Positions 1 through 8,586 of a DNA stretch of 64,000 nt are shown in pieces. This stretch comes from Hymenobacter canadensis (GTDB lineage Bacteria; Bacteroidota; Bacteroidia; Cytophagales; Hymenobacteraceae): contig NZ_CP114767.1 of the NCBI RefSeq assembly GCF_027359925.1, forward strand, positions 4,204,501 through 4,268,500. The letters run 5' to 3'. A model generated the notes under the pieces. That model worked only from the letters and a program-made list of their open reading frames with translations. It was not told the DNA's origin and did no database searches. The stretch's first letter is position 1. Each line of letters begins with the position of its first letter. The position numbers and the translations under genes were made by a program.

Positions 1-366
1 AACTTCCGAGAGTACCATCAGATCGAAGCGACGGTCTGTGGGGAAGTCATCGGGCAGAGTCAGGCGCTGAAATTCCACCTGGGGCAGGTGCGCACACCGT
101 TGCCGGGCCCGCACCAAGGGTGCTTCCGCCACATCAATCGACAGCAGGTGCCGGCAACGGGGCGCAAGCATTTCGGTGAGTACTCCCAATGAGCAGCCTA
201 CCTCAAACCCACTTGCGTAGTGCCGCTCCGGCGGCAGTGCGGCCAGCGTGTCGGCGTATTTGGCGTGCTCGTAAGGGCTGGTTTCGAAGTTCCACGGGTC
301 CGTATTGGCGCGGTAGACTGCTTCAAAGTAATCGGGCGGCAGCGTGTTGGGTTGCTGAGAGTTCAT
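1..366 (-). CDS. NodS-like SAM-dependent methyltransferase, 3' end missing
   Basis: The first 122 residues are visible; the gene runs off the left edge. The start is the ATG at 366. The protein opens with MNSQQPNTLPPDYFEAVYR, then DPWNFETSPYEHAKY, a block typical of the NodS group of class I methyltransferases. The SAM-binding glycine motif follows as FEVGCSLGVLTEML, and SIDVAEAPL is the acidic motif II. NodS itself N-methylates chitooligosaccharide backbones; the substrate here is unknown. It lies 98 bases downstream of the PIG-L deacetylase on the same strand, so deacetylation followed by methylation of an amino sugar is a reasonable inference. The family is clear; the exact function is not. 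Confidence 0.85.
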   Translation of the reverse strand, partial: MNSQQPNTLPPDYFEAVYRANTDPWNFETSPYEHAKYADTLAALPPERHYASGFEVGCSLGVLTEMLAPRCRHLLSIDVAEAPLVRARQRCAHLPQVEFQRLTLPDDFPTDRRFDLMVLSEV

Positions 367-464
367 AACGGAAGGCAGCTATTGAGGAAAGTATGGTGAC
401 CAGGTTAGCCGGTAACTCAAGTACGCAGATCCGCCATTCAGCGGCGCATTCCCAGCAGCGCCTA

Positions 465-1214
465 CTAATCCGTAACTTCTATATAGGCCTCATACGGCAG
501 CTGAAAGTGCGCGAGCATGCTCTCTGTAAGCAGAAAGCCCATAGGGTCATCATCAAACACTCCGGGGGCCAGCTGCGAGCGGTGCGCGGCAATGGCCCGC
601 GCTTTCTGCGCCAGCACCGGTTCGATGTTCAGGCGCCAGCCAGCGGCTTCGTTGGTATGAGGCAGATCGGCCGGGGTGGCGCGCTCCCAGGCCCACACGA
701 GGTACTCGATGAGCCGGGGCGGCTGCTCTAGTTCGGCCAGCGCCACCCGCACCAGCAGGCTGGTGGCCCGGTGGTCGGGGTGCGGGTCGCGGCGCCAGGG
801 GGCCAGTACGGTGGCTGGCCGCGTGCGCCGGAAAAAGGCTGTCAGCCGCTTCACGGCAGCGGCGCCGGCCGGGGTGTCGGGCGTGGGTACGGCACCGTCG
901 GGCAAACCCAGCGGCAGCAGCATCTGCGGACCTACGCCCAGCTCTGCCAATGCGGCCTGCAGTTCCTGCTCCCGAATGGCCTGGCGGCGCTCAGCCGGAA
1001 ACCGTTGGGAGTTGGGGTGCGACATCGTGCCGTCGCTGACCAGCACGCACCACACGGGCAGACCGGCCCTGGCCAGCAGGGCCAGCAGGCCGCCGCAGCC
1101 CAGGCTTTCGTCGTCGGGGTGGGGCGCTATGACGGCCGTGGGCCCCAGCGAAGCCGCGTAGGCGGCCGGCCGTAAGGGCAGGGCGTGAAAATCAAGGGCC
1201 GTAGCATCAGACAT
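465..1214 (-). CDS. PIG-L family (LmbE-like) deacetylase
   Basis: A 249-residue protein of the zinc-dependent PIG-L/LmbE fold, whose members remove acetyl groups from N-acetylglucosamine-type sugars (GlcNAc-PI, MshB, BshB). The metal-binding motif PHPDDE is at residues 31-36 and the second signature HPDH at about 145-148. No signal peptide or membrane segment is seen, so it is probably cytoplasmic. Its start overlaps the last 8 bases of the acyl-CoA dehydrogenase homologue upstream, which implies translational coupling. The next gene is the NodS-like methyltransferase. The substrate cannot be read from the sequence. A role in bacillithiol synthesis (BshB) is possible but not supported by the neighbours. 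Confidence 0.88.
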   Translation of the reverse strand: MSDATALDFHALPLRPAAYAASLGPTAVIAPHPDDESLGCGGLLALLARAGLPVWCVLVSDGTMSHPNSQRFPAERRQAIREQELQAALAELGVGPQMLLPLGLPDGAVPTPDTPAGAAAVKRLTAFFRRTRPATVLAPWRRDPHPDHRATSLLVRVALAELEQPPRLIEYLVWAWERATPADLPHTNEAAGWRLNIEPVLAQKARAIAAHRSQLAPGVFDDDPMGFLLTESMLAHFQLPYEAYIEVTD

Positions 1215-2361
1215 TCCAAATGTGATAAGCGGGTTCCGGCCGGCTCAAAACGAAGCGGCCGGCATCGGCCTGGGCCGCGTCGGGGGCGGGCTGGCGCAGG
1301 TAGTGGGTCAGGTCGCGGTGCAGGCGCTCGAAGGGCTCGGGCTGCAGCAGGCCGCGGGCGCCCACGCAACGTTCGGCCTGCTGCAGCACGCGCAGGCAGA
1401 TTTCCTCAATGGCCGTCCGCATCATGTTGACATAGGCCACCGTGGCCTCGTGGTCGGTTTCGGCCGCGGGCCGTGTGGCGTGGTCGGCGGCCCCGCGCAG
1501 CCACAAGTTACCGGATTCTATCAGCATGCTCATCTCGCCGAGGCGCTGGCGCTGGTACGGGTCATCGGTGCGGCCCAGGCGCTGCAGAAAGCGCCGCGTT
1601 TCATCAAACACGGCCTCCGCCCCGCCCAACTGCACCGCCGCAAACCGAATAGCCCCGCCGCTGAAGGCCGGCTGCTGATAATAGTTGCCGGGCACGCCCA
1701 GCAGATCCTGCGGCCCGATTTCCAGGCCTGTAAAGTCGGCCCGGAAGCTGGCTGAGGCGCGCATGCCCAGGGGCCGCCAGAAGCTGGCATCCAGGGCAGG
1801 TGAGTGAGTGTCGGCGGGGAGAATCAGCATCTGCCAGCCACCACCGGGCAAAGCTGCCGTCAGCAATGGCCGGGTAACGTGGCCGGCGCCGGACGCAAAG
1901 GTTTTGCTGCCCTGCAGCCTGTAGCGGCCATCGGGCAGGGGCTCCAGCTTCACCCCATCATGCGCCTCGGTATTCCAGACCCCAAACAGGTGGCCGGCGG
2001 CGGCATCGGCGGCCCAGCCGGCTACCTGCGTGGGCTGGCCAAAATGCTGCAGCAATTGCAGGGCATTCACGTGGCCCTCATACACGCGCCCCACCGCCAA
2101 GTTGCCCCGCCCGATGTGGCGCAGCACGCGCAGCAGTGGCAGGGTCTGGGCGGAGTCGGCGAGGCCACTACCCCCCAAACTGGCTGGCAGCGGCGCCAGC
2201 AGCAAGCCGGCCTCGCGCAGCCAGCTGAACTCCTGCTCAGGAAAGCCGCCTAACTGGTCGGATTCGGCAGCCTGGGCCAGCAGACGGGGCGCCAGCGCGG
2301 CGGCGGCGGCTTCGGGAGCAAGCGGGTCTTTTATAGGTTGGGCAGTAATAGGCATGGCCAC
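1207..2361 (-). CDS. acyl-CoA dehydrogenase family flavoprotein
   Basis: A 384-residue protein with the acyl-CoA dehydrogenase plan: N-terminal helical domain (about 1-110), beta domain (about 120-215, with FGVWNTEAHDG and KTFASGAGHV), and C-terminal helical domain. The usual C-terminal signature with the catalytic Glu (EGT-like) is not obvious; the end reads YLRQPAPDAAQADAG. This resembles the branch that includes DszC/HpaB-like flavin monooxygenases, so dehydrogenation of a CoA thioester should not be assumed. The ATG at 2361 (MAMPITAQ) is chosen; a second ATG lies two codons later. It is first in the set with the overlapping PIG-L gene and the methyltransferase. Family membership is good; the reaction is unknown. 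Confidence 0.8.
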   Translation of the reverse strand: MAMPITAQPIKDPLAPEAAAAALAPRLLAQAAESDQLGGFPEQEFSWLREAGLLLAPLPASLGGSGLADSAQTLPLLRVLRHIGRGNLAVGRVYEGHVNALQLLQHFGQPTQVAGWAADAAAGHLFGVWNTEAHDGVKLEPLPDGRYRLQGSKTFASGAGHVTRPLLTAALPGGGWQMLILPADTHSPALDASFWRPLGMRASASFRADFTGLEIGPQDLLGVPGNYYQQPAFSGGAIRFAAVQLGGAEAVFDETRRFLQRLGRTDDPYQRQRLGEMSMLIESGNLWLRGAADHATRPAAETDHEATVAYVNMMRTAIEEICLRVLQQAERCVGARGLLQPEPFERLHRDLTHYLRQPAPDAAQADAGRFVLSRPEPAYHIWNV

Positions 2362-2476
2362 GCGAAAAACAACATGCTTGCGTATACTCTGATACGATGG
2401 CCGATGTTAGCTCCAGATCCTTGAAGGGAAGCAGGGACCGAAGCTGCAGCAAATTACTGCGGCAGGAAAGGGGAAG

Positions 2477-3730
2477 TTAAAATTCAAGCCCTAATCGCAC
2501 CATGCTGTTCTTGAAGTACAGCGGGCCTGGGGAGATGCTGCTTATCTCACGGCCAAATCCGTAGCAGGCCTCCAGAATGAAGGCCTGCTTGCCTACGTGA
2601 GGCCTAATACCAGCTGAAACCTGACCGCCGGCAACGAAACTAATCTTATCGTCAAGCCCCAATAAGTCTACTTGCTTGATAAGCTCCGTTGGCAAGATAG
2701 CAGGAAAAGTAGGTGGTGGAGTAAGAAAATAAGTGTCTTCATACCAGATTTTATTTCCAAAGCTAAAGCCCACGACTGGTCCGGCGCTTACATATGGCTG
2801 AAGGCTGGTTTTGCCAAGCGTATAGTGGACAACTAGTGGGAAAAGCAGCGTTTTAACATCTATGTGCCGTTGTAACAAGAACTGCTCGCCAGAATTGGCG
2901 TAAAACGACGAAACGGTGTACTTCTCCTTTCCGGTACCGTTGCGCTCTGTGTATTGCGCTTCTATGCCGAAGGCCAAGGGGCCTTGGTTTCGTAGATAAA
3001 GGCTCATGCCTGCTATCCATCCTCCACTTTGGTCCATTGCGCTAGCCTGAAGCGTGCGGGATTTTGGGTAGTACAGGTGAGAAGACACGTAGCCGCCTTG
3101 CAAAGCGAAATGTGTATGGTACTCTTCTTCAGGAGTCGATTCCCTGCGCAGGTCCTTGGTGGTGGGCTGCGGTGTGCAACTGCTGTAGCTCAGCACCAGT
3201 TGGGTCAGAGAATTCTCTTCCAGACGGGTGCGCGGTATCTGGGCCACAGCGGCCGGGCAGCTGCTAAACAGTGTCTGGAGTACAATCCGGAAGTTTACCG
3301 CTTCCAGATTTACTAGCCCGCTTGTAGGCATGGCTATTAGGAAGCGGGTGCTGCCTTCAAAATCCAGCCGGTACAGGTTTGCCGCGCCAGTAGTGAGCTG
3401 CTGCAAATACACGCTGGTAGCAGCAGTATCGCGGACAGGCAATTGCGCATAGGCCTTGCGGGGCAACACAAGCTTGCGCACCAGAAAACGCCGCCGGTCA
3501 TCGAGGCCGAAAGCCCGAATTTGGGTGGGCAGATATTCTGTCACCTCTGTGCTGCCAGCGGGCCTGAACCGGATGCCGTTCTCGGAAATTACGCGGGAGC
3601 TTTGGATAGTGCCGCGCAACGTGTCGCCTCGCTCATTCACAACATAGCCCGGAATAAAAGACTTCCGCTGTGCCTGTATCGCTGTATTAAATAGTAGAAA
3701 ACAGATTGTTAGAAGAGTAAAAAAACGCAT
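2477..3730 (-). CDS. outer membrane beta-barrel protein, uncharacterised
   Basis: The start is set at the ATG at 3730, which gives a classic signal peptide (MRFFTLLTICFLLFNTAIQA, cleavage near AQA); a longer frame reaches 3835 but adds a basic stretch before it. The mature protein of about 400 residues begins with GYVVNERGDTLRGTI, an opening common in exported Bacteroidota proteins. The second half (from about residue 205) has alternating aromatic/polar strands such as GGWIAGMSLYLR and ends VRLGLEF, a terminal Phe typical of outer-membrane barrels (PorT/OMP_b-brl type). Its base composition is clearly lower in GC than its neighbours. No operon partner is evident and no function can be assigned. 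Confidence 0.75.
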   Translation of the reverse strand: MRFFTLLTICFLLFNTAIQAQRKSFIPGYVVNERGDTLRGTIQSSRVISENGIRFRPAGSTEVTEYLPTQIRAFGLDDRRRFLVRKLVLPRKAYAQLPVRDTAATSVYLQQLTTGAANLYRLDFEGSTRFLIAMPTSGLVNLEAVNFRIVLQTLFSSCPAAVAQIPRTRLEENSLTQLVLSYSSCTPQPTTKDLRRESTPEEEYHTHFALQGGYVSSHLYYPKSRTLQASAMDQSGGWIAGMSLYLRNQGPLAFGIEAQYTERNGTGKEKYTVSSFYANSGEQFLLQRHIDVKTLLFPLVVHYTLGKTSLQPYVSAGPVVGFSFGNKIWYEDTYFLTPPPTFPAILPTELIKQVDLLGLDDKISFVAGGQVSAGIRPHVGKQAFILEACYGFGREISSISPGPLYFKNSMVRLGLEF

Positions 3731-4041
3731 ACGGTAATAGTAAGAAAGGAGGAAAATCGAACGAAGGTAAGAGCAAGCTATACGCCTGCCAAATCGTTTT
3801 AGCCTATTGGGCATGGGGTGATTCTCCAACCACAAACAGCGGCCTGATCAGGCTGGATTTATTGGGCGCGCTTTGCGCTGGCAATCCGGCCGCCTGCGGA
3901 TAGCAGCCCGATTCTGTACGCTCAGCAAAATCAGCTCTTTGGGGGAGCGCCAACCGCCGTAATAATTCGGTAACACCGCTGCTTTCGCTGGCGGCCCTAC
4001 CTTCGCGGCGCGTATCACCCCTTCACCAACCTCTTGCTACC
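3731..4041. other. divergent intergenic region before purH
   Basis: This 311-base gap lies between two divergently transcribed genes. No further open frame, RNA gene or long repeat is evident. It should hold both promoters; a TACCTTCG element at 3998-4005 is the best candidate -7 box for purH. I see no purine riboswitch. Confidence 0.5.
3998..4005 (+). promoter_or_regulatory. candidate -7 element of purH
   Basis: TACCTTCG fits the Bacteroidota -7 consensus TAnnTTTG with one change, 36 bases before the purH ATG. No convincing -33 TTTG is found at the expected spacing, so the call is tentative. Confidence 0.45.
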
Positions 4042-5577
4042 ATGTCGCAGCCCATTCGCTCCGCCCTCGTTTCTGTATATTATAAAGACCGCCTCGAACC
4101 GTTGGTGGCGCTGCTCAAGCAGCACGGCGTCACGATCTACTCCACCGGCGGCACCCAGCAGTTCATCGAGGAGCAGGGCGCCGAGGTAACGGCCGTGGAA
4201 AGCCTGACGGGCTTTCCGGCCGTGTTTGGCGGCCGCGTGAAAACGCTGCATCCGAAGGTGTTCGGCGGCATTCTCCAGCGCCGCCACGAGGCCGGCGACC
4301 AGCAGGAAGCCAGCCAGCACCAGATTCCGCCCATCGACCTGGTGATTGTCGACCTCTACCCGTTCGAGGAAACCGTGGCCTCCGGCGCGGCCGAGGCCGA
4401 CGTCATCGAGAAGATTGACATCGGCGGCATCTCGCTGCTGCGGGCTGCCGCCAAAAACTTCCGCGACGTGCTGGTGGTGAGCTCCCGCGACCAGTACGCG
4501 GCCGTGACCGAGTTGCTGACCCAGAAGAATTGCGCCACCGACCTCGACGACCGCCGCCACTACGCTGCCGCCGCCTTCGAGGCCACCTCGCACTACGACA
4601 CCCAGATCTTCCGGTACATGGCCCAGGGCACGGAGCTGAGCACCGCCGCCCTGAAGGTGAGCGAGAAGCCCGCCACCGCCCTGCGCTACGGCGAAAACCC
4701 CCACCAGGCCGGCACCTTCTACGGCGACCTGAACGCCCTCTTCGACCAGCTCCACGGCAAGCAGCTCAGCTACAACAACCTCGTGGACGTGGACGCCGCC
4801 GTGCTGCTCATGCAGGAGTTCGACGCCCAGGGCCCGGCAGCCTGCGCCATCCTCAAGCACACCAACGCCTGCGGCATCGCCCAGGCCGATACGGTACACA
4901 CAGCCTACCTTAACGCCCTCAGCTGCGACCCGGTGTCGGCTTTCGGGGGTGTCATCATCGTGAACAAGCCCGTGGATGCCGCCACGGCCGAGGAACTGAG
5001 CAAGCTGTTCTTTGAAGTGCTGATTGCGCCGGAGTTCGAGGCCGACGCGCTGCCCATCCTGCAAAGCAAGAAAAACCGCATTCTCCTGCGTCAGAAGCCG
5101 GTGCAGTTTCCGGCTCAGCAAGTGAAAACCCTGCTCAACGGCATGATAGCGCAGGACTTCGACCGCCAGGTGGAAGGCGCCGCCGAGTTCCGCACAGTAA
5201 CCGAGTCGGCGCCGACGGCCGACGAAGTGGCGGCGCTGGAATTCGCCCTCAAAGTGTGCAAGCACACCAAGAGCAACACCATCGTGCTGGCGCGGGCCGG
5301 CCAGCTGCTGGCGTCCGGCGTGGGCCAGACCTCGCGCGTAGATGCTCTACGCCAGGCCATCGAGAAGGCCCGCAGCTTCGGCTTCGATCTGCAGGGAGCC
5401 GTCATGGCCTCCGACGCCTTCTTCCCCTTCCCTGACTGCGTGGAAATTGCCGGCGAGGCGGGTATCCGCGCCGTGGTGCAGCCCGGCGGCTCCATCAAAG
5501 ACCAGGACAGCATTAGCGCCTGCAACCGCCTGGGCATGGCCATGGTGCTCACCGGCGTGCGGCACTTCAAGCACTAA
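4042..5577 (+). CDS. purH: bifunctional AICAR formyltransferase / IMP cyclohydrolase
   Basis: A 511-residue PurH that catalyses the last two steps of IMP synthesis: formylation of AICAR from 10-formyl-THF, then ring closure. The N-terminal IMP cyclohydrolase (MGS-like) domain covers about 1-130 with STGGTQQFIEE and GRVKTLHPKVFGG. The transformylase domain follows with LRYGENPHQ (near residue 215), KHTNACG (near 273) and SAFGG. The length and the C-terminal VQPGGSIKDQD / GVRHFKH are normal for the family. It stands alone, followed by an intrinsic terminator. Its product feeds the purine pool also served by ndk further along. Confidence 0.97.
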   Translation: MSQPIRSALVSVYYKDRLEPLVALLKQHGVTIYSTGGTQQFIEEQGAEVTAVESLTGFPAVFGGRVKTLHPKVFGGILQRRHEAGDQQEASQHQIPPIDLVIVDLYPFEETVASGAAEADVIEKIDIGGISLLRAAAKNFRDVLVVSSRDQYAAVTELLTQKNCATDLDDRRHYAAAAFEATSHYDTQIFRYMAQGTELSTAALKVSEKPATALRYGENPHQAGTFYGDLNALFDQLHGKQLSYNNLVDVDAAVLLMQEFDAQGPAACAILKHTNACGIAQADTVHTAYLNALSCDPVSAFGGVIIVNKPVDAATAEELSKLFFEVLIAPEFEADALPILQSKKNRILLRQKPVQFPAQQVKTLLNGMIAQDFDRQVEGAAEFRTVTESAPTADEVAALEFALKVCKHTKSNTIVLARAGQLLASGVGQTSRVDALRQAIEKARSFGFDLQGAVMASDAFFPFPDCVEIAGEAGIRAVVQPGGSIKDQDSISACNRLGMAMVLTGVRHFKH

Positions 5578-5624
5578 CCGTCCCGGCCAGTGCGCGCCGT
5601 CTGGTAGCACTTGTTAGGGTAGGT

Positions 5625-5664
5625 AAAAGTCCCGACGCGGCCTAGGCTGCGCCGGGACTTTTTG
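5625..5664 (+). terminator. intrinsic terminator after purH
   Basis: The arms AAAAGTCCCG and CGGGACTTTT pair, with further pairing toward the loop, and are followed by T residues about 50 bases after the purH stop. Confidence 0.85.
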
Positions 5665-5857
5665 TGCCTGGGTGGCAGCTGGCTACGGCCATGAAGCAGG
5701 GAAATGCCTGTGGCTTGCCGGCCCATGCAATGGGCGCAGGCCTGCCGACGTTGGGGACGCCAACCACTCAGGCCAGGTATTCCCGGCATGGGACGGATCG
5801 GGGGGCTTGTTGTTTCAGTTTGATAACACCAACTGCGGGGCTTCCCCGAAACTTGCT

Positions 5858-5865
5858 TACTTTTG
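5858..5865 (+). promoter_or_regulatory. candidate -7 element of the mreB cluster
   Basis: TACTTTTG is an exact TAnnTTTG match, 59 bases before the mreB ATG. A TTTG lies at 5819-5822 but is too far away for the normal 19-22 base spacing. Confidence 0.55.
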
Positions 5866-5924
5866 CCCCCACTTTTTGTGCGGGTGCAAACGCCCCGTAC
5901 TCATTCACTTGCCGCCGTTAACCA

Positions 5925-6950
5925 ATGGGTTTCTTTAATTTCCTCACCAGCGATATTGCCATCGACCTGGGAACGGCCAATACGCTCATCATCCACAACG
6001 ACAAAATCGTGGTGGACGAGCCGAGCATCATCGCCAAAGACCGCACGACCAATAAAGTAATTGCCGTGGGCCGGCAAGCGCAGCAGATGCACGAAAAGAC
6101 CCACGATAATATCAAGACTATCCGCCCGCTCAAGGATGGCGTTATTGCCGACTTCCACGCCGCCGAGGAGATGATCAAAGGCATGATCAAGATGATTGAC
6201 ACGCGCAACCGGCTGTTTCAGCCGTCGCACCGCATGGTCATCTGCATTCCGTCGGGCATTACGGAGGTGGAAAAGCGCGCGGTGCGTGACTCCGCCGAGC
6301 ACGCCGGCGCCAAGGAAGTCTGGATGATTCAGGAGCCCATGGCCGCCGCCATCGGCATCGGCATCGACGTGGAGCAGCCCGTGGGGTCGATGATCATCGA
6401 CATCGGGGGTGGCACCACCGAAATTGCGGTAATTGCCCTGTCGGGTATCGTCTGTGACCAGTCCATCAAAACGGCCGGCGACGTCTTCAACCAGGATATT
6501 CTCGACTACATGCGCCGCCAGCACAACCTGCTGATCGGGGAGCGTTCGGCTGAGCGGATCAAGATTGAAGTAGGCGCGGCCCTCACCGAGTTGGACGTGA
6601 CCCCGCCCGACTTTGAGGTGCGCGGCCGCGACCTGATGACCGGCATTCCGAAGGTTATCAAAGTGACGTCGTCGGAAATTGCCATTGCTCTCGATAAGTC
6701 GGTGGCCAAGATTGAGGAAGCGGTGCTAAAGGCGCTGGAGATTTCGCCGCCTGAGCTGTCGGCTGATATCTACGAAAACGGCATTCACCTGACCGGCGGC
6801 GGTGCCCTACTGCGTGGCCTCGACAAGCGCCTGGCCGCCAAAACCAAGTTGCCGATTCACATTGCCGAGGACCCGCTGCGTGCCGTCGTGCGCGGCACCG
6901 GCGCGGCCATCAAAAATATCCAGGCTTTCCGCAGCGTGCTGCTAACCTAA
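5925..6950 (+). CDS. mreB: rod shape-determining protein MreB
   Basis: A 341-residue bacterial actin that forms membrane-associated filaments guiding the elongation machinery. The phosphate-1 motif is DLGTANTLI (Asp14 onward); the second nucleotide motif is IIDIGGGTTEIAVI near residue 155; the C-terminal adenosine motif is LTGGGALLRGL. Length and start (MGFFNFLTSDIAIDLG) are standard. It heads the cluster mreB-mreC-mreD-mrdA-rodA on the plus strand, so the filament, its membrane partners, the transpeptidase and the glycosyltransferase are encoded together. A long perfect inverted repeat starts 4 bases after its stop. Confidence 0.97.
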   Translation: MGFFNFLTSDIAIDLGTANTLIIHNDKIVVDEPSIIAKDRTTNKVIAVGRQAQQMHEKTHDNIKTIRPLKDGVIADFHAAEEMIKGMIKMIDTRNRLFQPSHRMVICIPSGITEVEKRAVRDSAEHAGAKEVWMIQEPMAAAIGIGIDVEQPVGSMIIDIGGGTTEIAVIALSGIVCDQSIKTAGDVFNQDILDYMRRQHNLLIGERSAERIKIEVGAALTELDVTPPDFEVRGRDLMTGIPKVIKVTSSEIAIALDKSVAKIEEAVLKALEISPPELSADIYENGIHLTGGGALLRGLDKRLAAKTKLPIHIAEDPLRAVVRGTGAAIKNIQAFRSVLLT

Positions 6951-6954
6951 TGGC

Positions 6955-7034
6955 TAAATGGCTGAATGGTTAAATGGTTGGTCGTCCCGGATACCTCTCT
7001 GGAACGACCAACCATTTAACCATTCAGCCATTTA
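6955..7034. repeat. 31-bp perfect inverted repeat between mreB and mreC
   Basis: The arms 6955-6985 and 7004-7034 are exact reverse complements, separated by 18 bases. The arms are built from short near-repeats (TAAATGG, GAATGG, TAAATGG). No T-run follows on the plus strand, so it is not a normal intrinsic terminator. Confidence 0.95.
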
Positions 7035-7046
7035 ATACCTCACTTC

Positions 7047-7973
7047 ATGCGTAATCTGTTCGCCTTTCTGTTTCGCTACCGGGGGATGCTCGTGTTTGCG
7101 TTGCTGGAGGTGGCCAGTTTTTATCTGCTGATTCGCAACAGTACCTACCAGCGGGCGGCGTTTTTCAACTCGGCCAATTCCTACGTGGGGCAGGTGCTCG
7201 ACGTGCGGACGCAGATCTACGATTACTTCCGGCTGGTGGGCATCAACCAAGGGCTGGTGCAGGAAAACGCCGCGCTACGCCAGCAGCTGTACCTGGCCGA
7301 CGTGAGCCGCCGCGAGGCGCGCCGCTTGCCCGTGCAGCAGGACAGCGCCTCGCAGGCCCGCCTGGCCGGCCTCGCCTACCCCGACTCGCTGCTGCTGGGG
7401 CTGCGCCCGCTGCCCACCCGCAACCCCGACTACCCGCTGATTCCGGCCCGGGTGCTCAACAACACCCTCCGTCGCGTGGACAACTACCTCACCCTGAACG
7501 TGGGCACCCGGCAGGGTTTGCGGCCAGGTATGGGTGTGCTGGCCGCGTCCGGCATTGTGGGCCGGGTGAAAGTGGTGAGCGAGAACTACGCCACCGTCAC
7601 GTCGGTGCTGCACTCCAAAACCTTTATTTCGGCCAAGATCCTGCGCGACAATACGTTCGGCAGTATCCGCTGGCTTGGCGACGACCCCACGCACGCGCTG
7701 CTCGACAACATCCCGCGCCAGAACAAGCTGTTGCGCGGCGACACCATCGTGACGTCGGGCTACAACGCGGTGTTCCCGGAAGGCGTGCTGGTGGGCACCA
7801 TCGACGGGTTTGTGAAGGAGCCCGACAAGAACTTCTGGACGGTGCGGGTGCGGCTGGCCGTCAATTTCGCCAACTTAACCTACGTGTACGTGGTGAACCC
7901 AAGGCCTAAGGCCGAGCGTGATACGCTGGAACTGAAAGCAGGCATGAAGCCGGAAGGGGAGGAGCGGCCATGA
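7047..7973 (+). CDS. mreC: rod shape-determining protein MreC
   Basis: A 308-residue bitopic membrane protein with a short cytoplasmic N-terminus, one membrane segment (about 14-30, MLVFALLEVASFYLLI), a coiled-coil stretch (about 65-95, rich in Gln/Arg/Leu) and a periplasmic beta-rich domain (from about 120, with VGTRQGLRPGMGVLA and GIVGRVKVV). MreC links MreB to the PBP2/RodA complex. The start is the ATG at 7047, after the long hairpin that separates it from mreB. Its stop codon overlaps the mreD start (ATGA). Confidence 0.95.
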   Translation: MRNLFAFLFRYRGMLVFALLEVASFYLLIRNSTYQRAAFFNSANSYVGQVLDVRTQIYDYFRLVGINQGLVQENAALRQQLYLADVSRREARRLPVQQDSASQARLAGLAYPDSLLLGLRPLPTRNPDYPLIPARVLNNTLRRVDNYLTLNVGTRQGLRPGMGVLAASGIVGRVKVVSENYATVTSVLHSKTFISAKILRDNTFGSIRWLGDDPTHALLDNIPRQNKLLRGDTIVTSGYNAVFPEGVLVGTIDGFVKEPDKNFWTVRVRLAVNFANLTYVYVVNPRPKAERDTLELKAGMKPEGEERP

Positions 7974-8497
7974 AGGGAGTAGGGGCGCTGTTGATTCAGG
8001 TGCTGCGGTTTGGGTTCTACCTGGCCGTGCACATGCTGCTGGTCAGCAAGCTGGCACTGTTCGATCTGGGCTGGTGTTTTTTCTATCTGGGTTTCCTGCT
8101 GTTTCTGCCCATCGGTACGCCTATTGTGCTGCAGCTGGTGCTGGGCTTCAGCACGGGCCTGCTCATGGATATGTTTTATGACACTGGTGGCGTGCACGCG
8201 GCCTCGGCGGTGCTGCTGTGCTACCTGCGCCCCTGGGTGCTGCGCCTGCTCACCCCGCGCGACGGCTACGAGGCCCAGGACACCGTGAACGTGCATCAGA
8301 TGGGCGGGCAGTGGTTTCTGGTGTATATGGGCCTGCTGGTGGGCCTGCACCACGTCACCTTTTTTCTGCTGGAGCTGGGCAGCTTCCGCTCGTTCGGCCT
8401 CACGCTGGCCAAGATGGTGGTCAGCACCCTGTTTACGGGTATTACGCTGCTCATTATTCAGCTGATTTTCTTCCCGACCAAGCGGCGCGGGCGGTAG
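7970..8497 (+). CDS. mreD: rod shape-determining protein MreD
   Basis: A 175-residue hydrophobic protein with about five membrane segments, in the position and size expected for MreD. The sequence (FDLGWCFFYLGFLLFLPIG; LGFSTGLLMDMFYDT) fits the family, whose members are poorly conserved in sequence. It overlaps the mreC stop by four bases, indicating translational coupling, and sits before mrdA and rodA. Confidence 0.9.
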   Translation: MKGVGALLIQVLRFGFYLAVHMLLVSKLALFDLGWCFFYLGFLLFLPIGTPIVLQLVLGFSTGLLMDMFYDTGGVHAASAVLLCYLRPWVLRLLTPRDGYEAQDTVNVHQMGGQWFLVYMGLLVGLHHVTFFLLELGSFRSFGLTLAKMVVSTLFTGITLLIIQLIFFPTKRRGR

Positions 8498-8529
8498 AGG
8501 TGGCGCACTATTCCGCCCCATAAGTGTGT

Positions 8530-8537
8530 TACCTTTG
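8530..8537 (+). promoter_or_regulatory. candidate internal promoter for mrdA-rodA
   Basis: TACCTTTG is an exact Bacteroidota -7 element, 49 bases before the TTG start of mrdA and just after the mreD stop. It would allow separate transcription of the peptidoglycan synthase pair. Confidence 0.55.
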
Positions 8538-8586
8538 TGAATCCGGCTCGTAGGCCGTAAGTGCTTTTCTCTCAGAATACACCGTT

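Larger units (their letters stand above)
5578..5924. other. purH-mreB intergenic region
   Basis: This 347-base gap holds the purH terminator at its left end and a TACTTTTG promoter element (5858-5865) near mreB. The middle (about 5670-5840) shows no convincing gene or repeat. Confidence 0.5.

Noticed and set aside
3731..4041. Purine riboswitch upstream of purH
   Set aside because: I found no conserved purine-aptamer loops or a terminator/anti-terminator pair in the leader.
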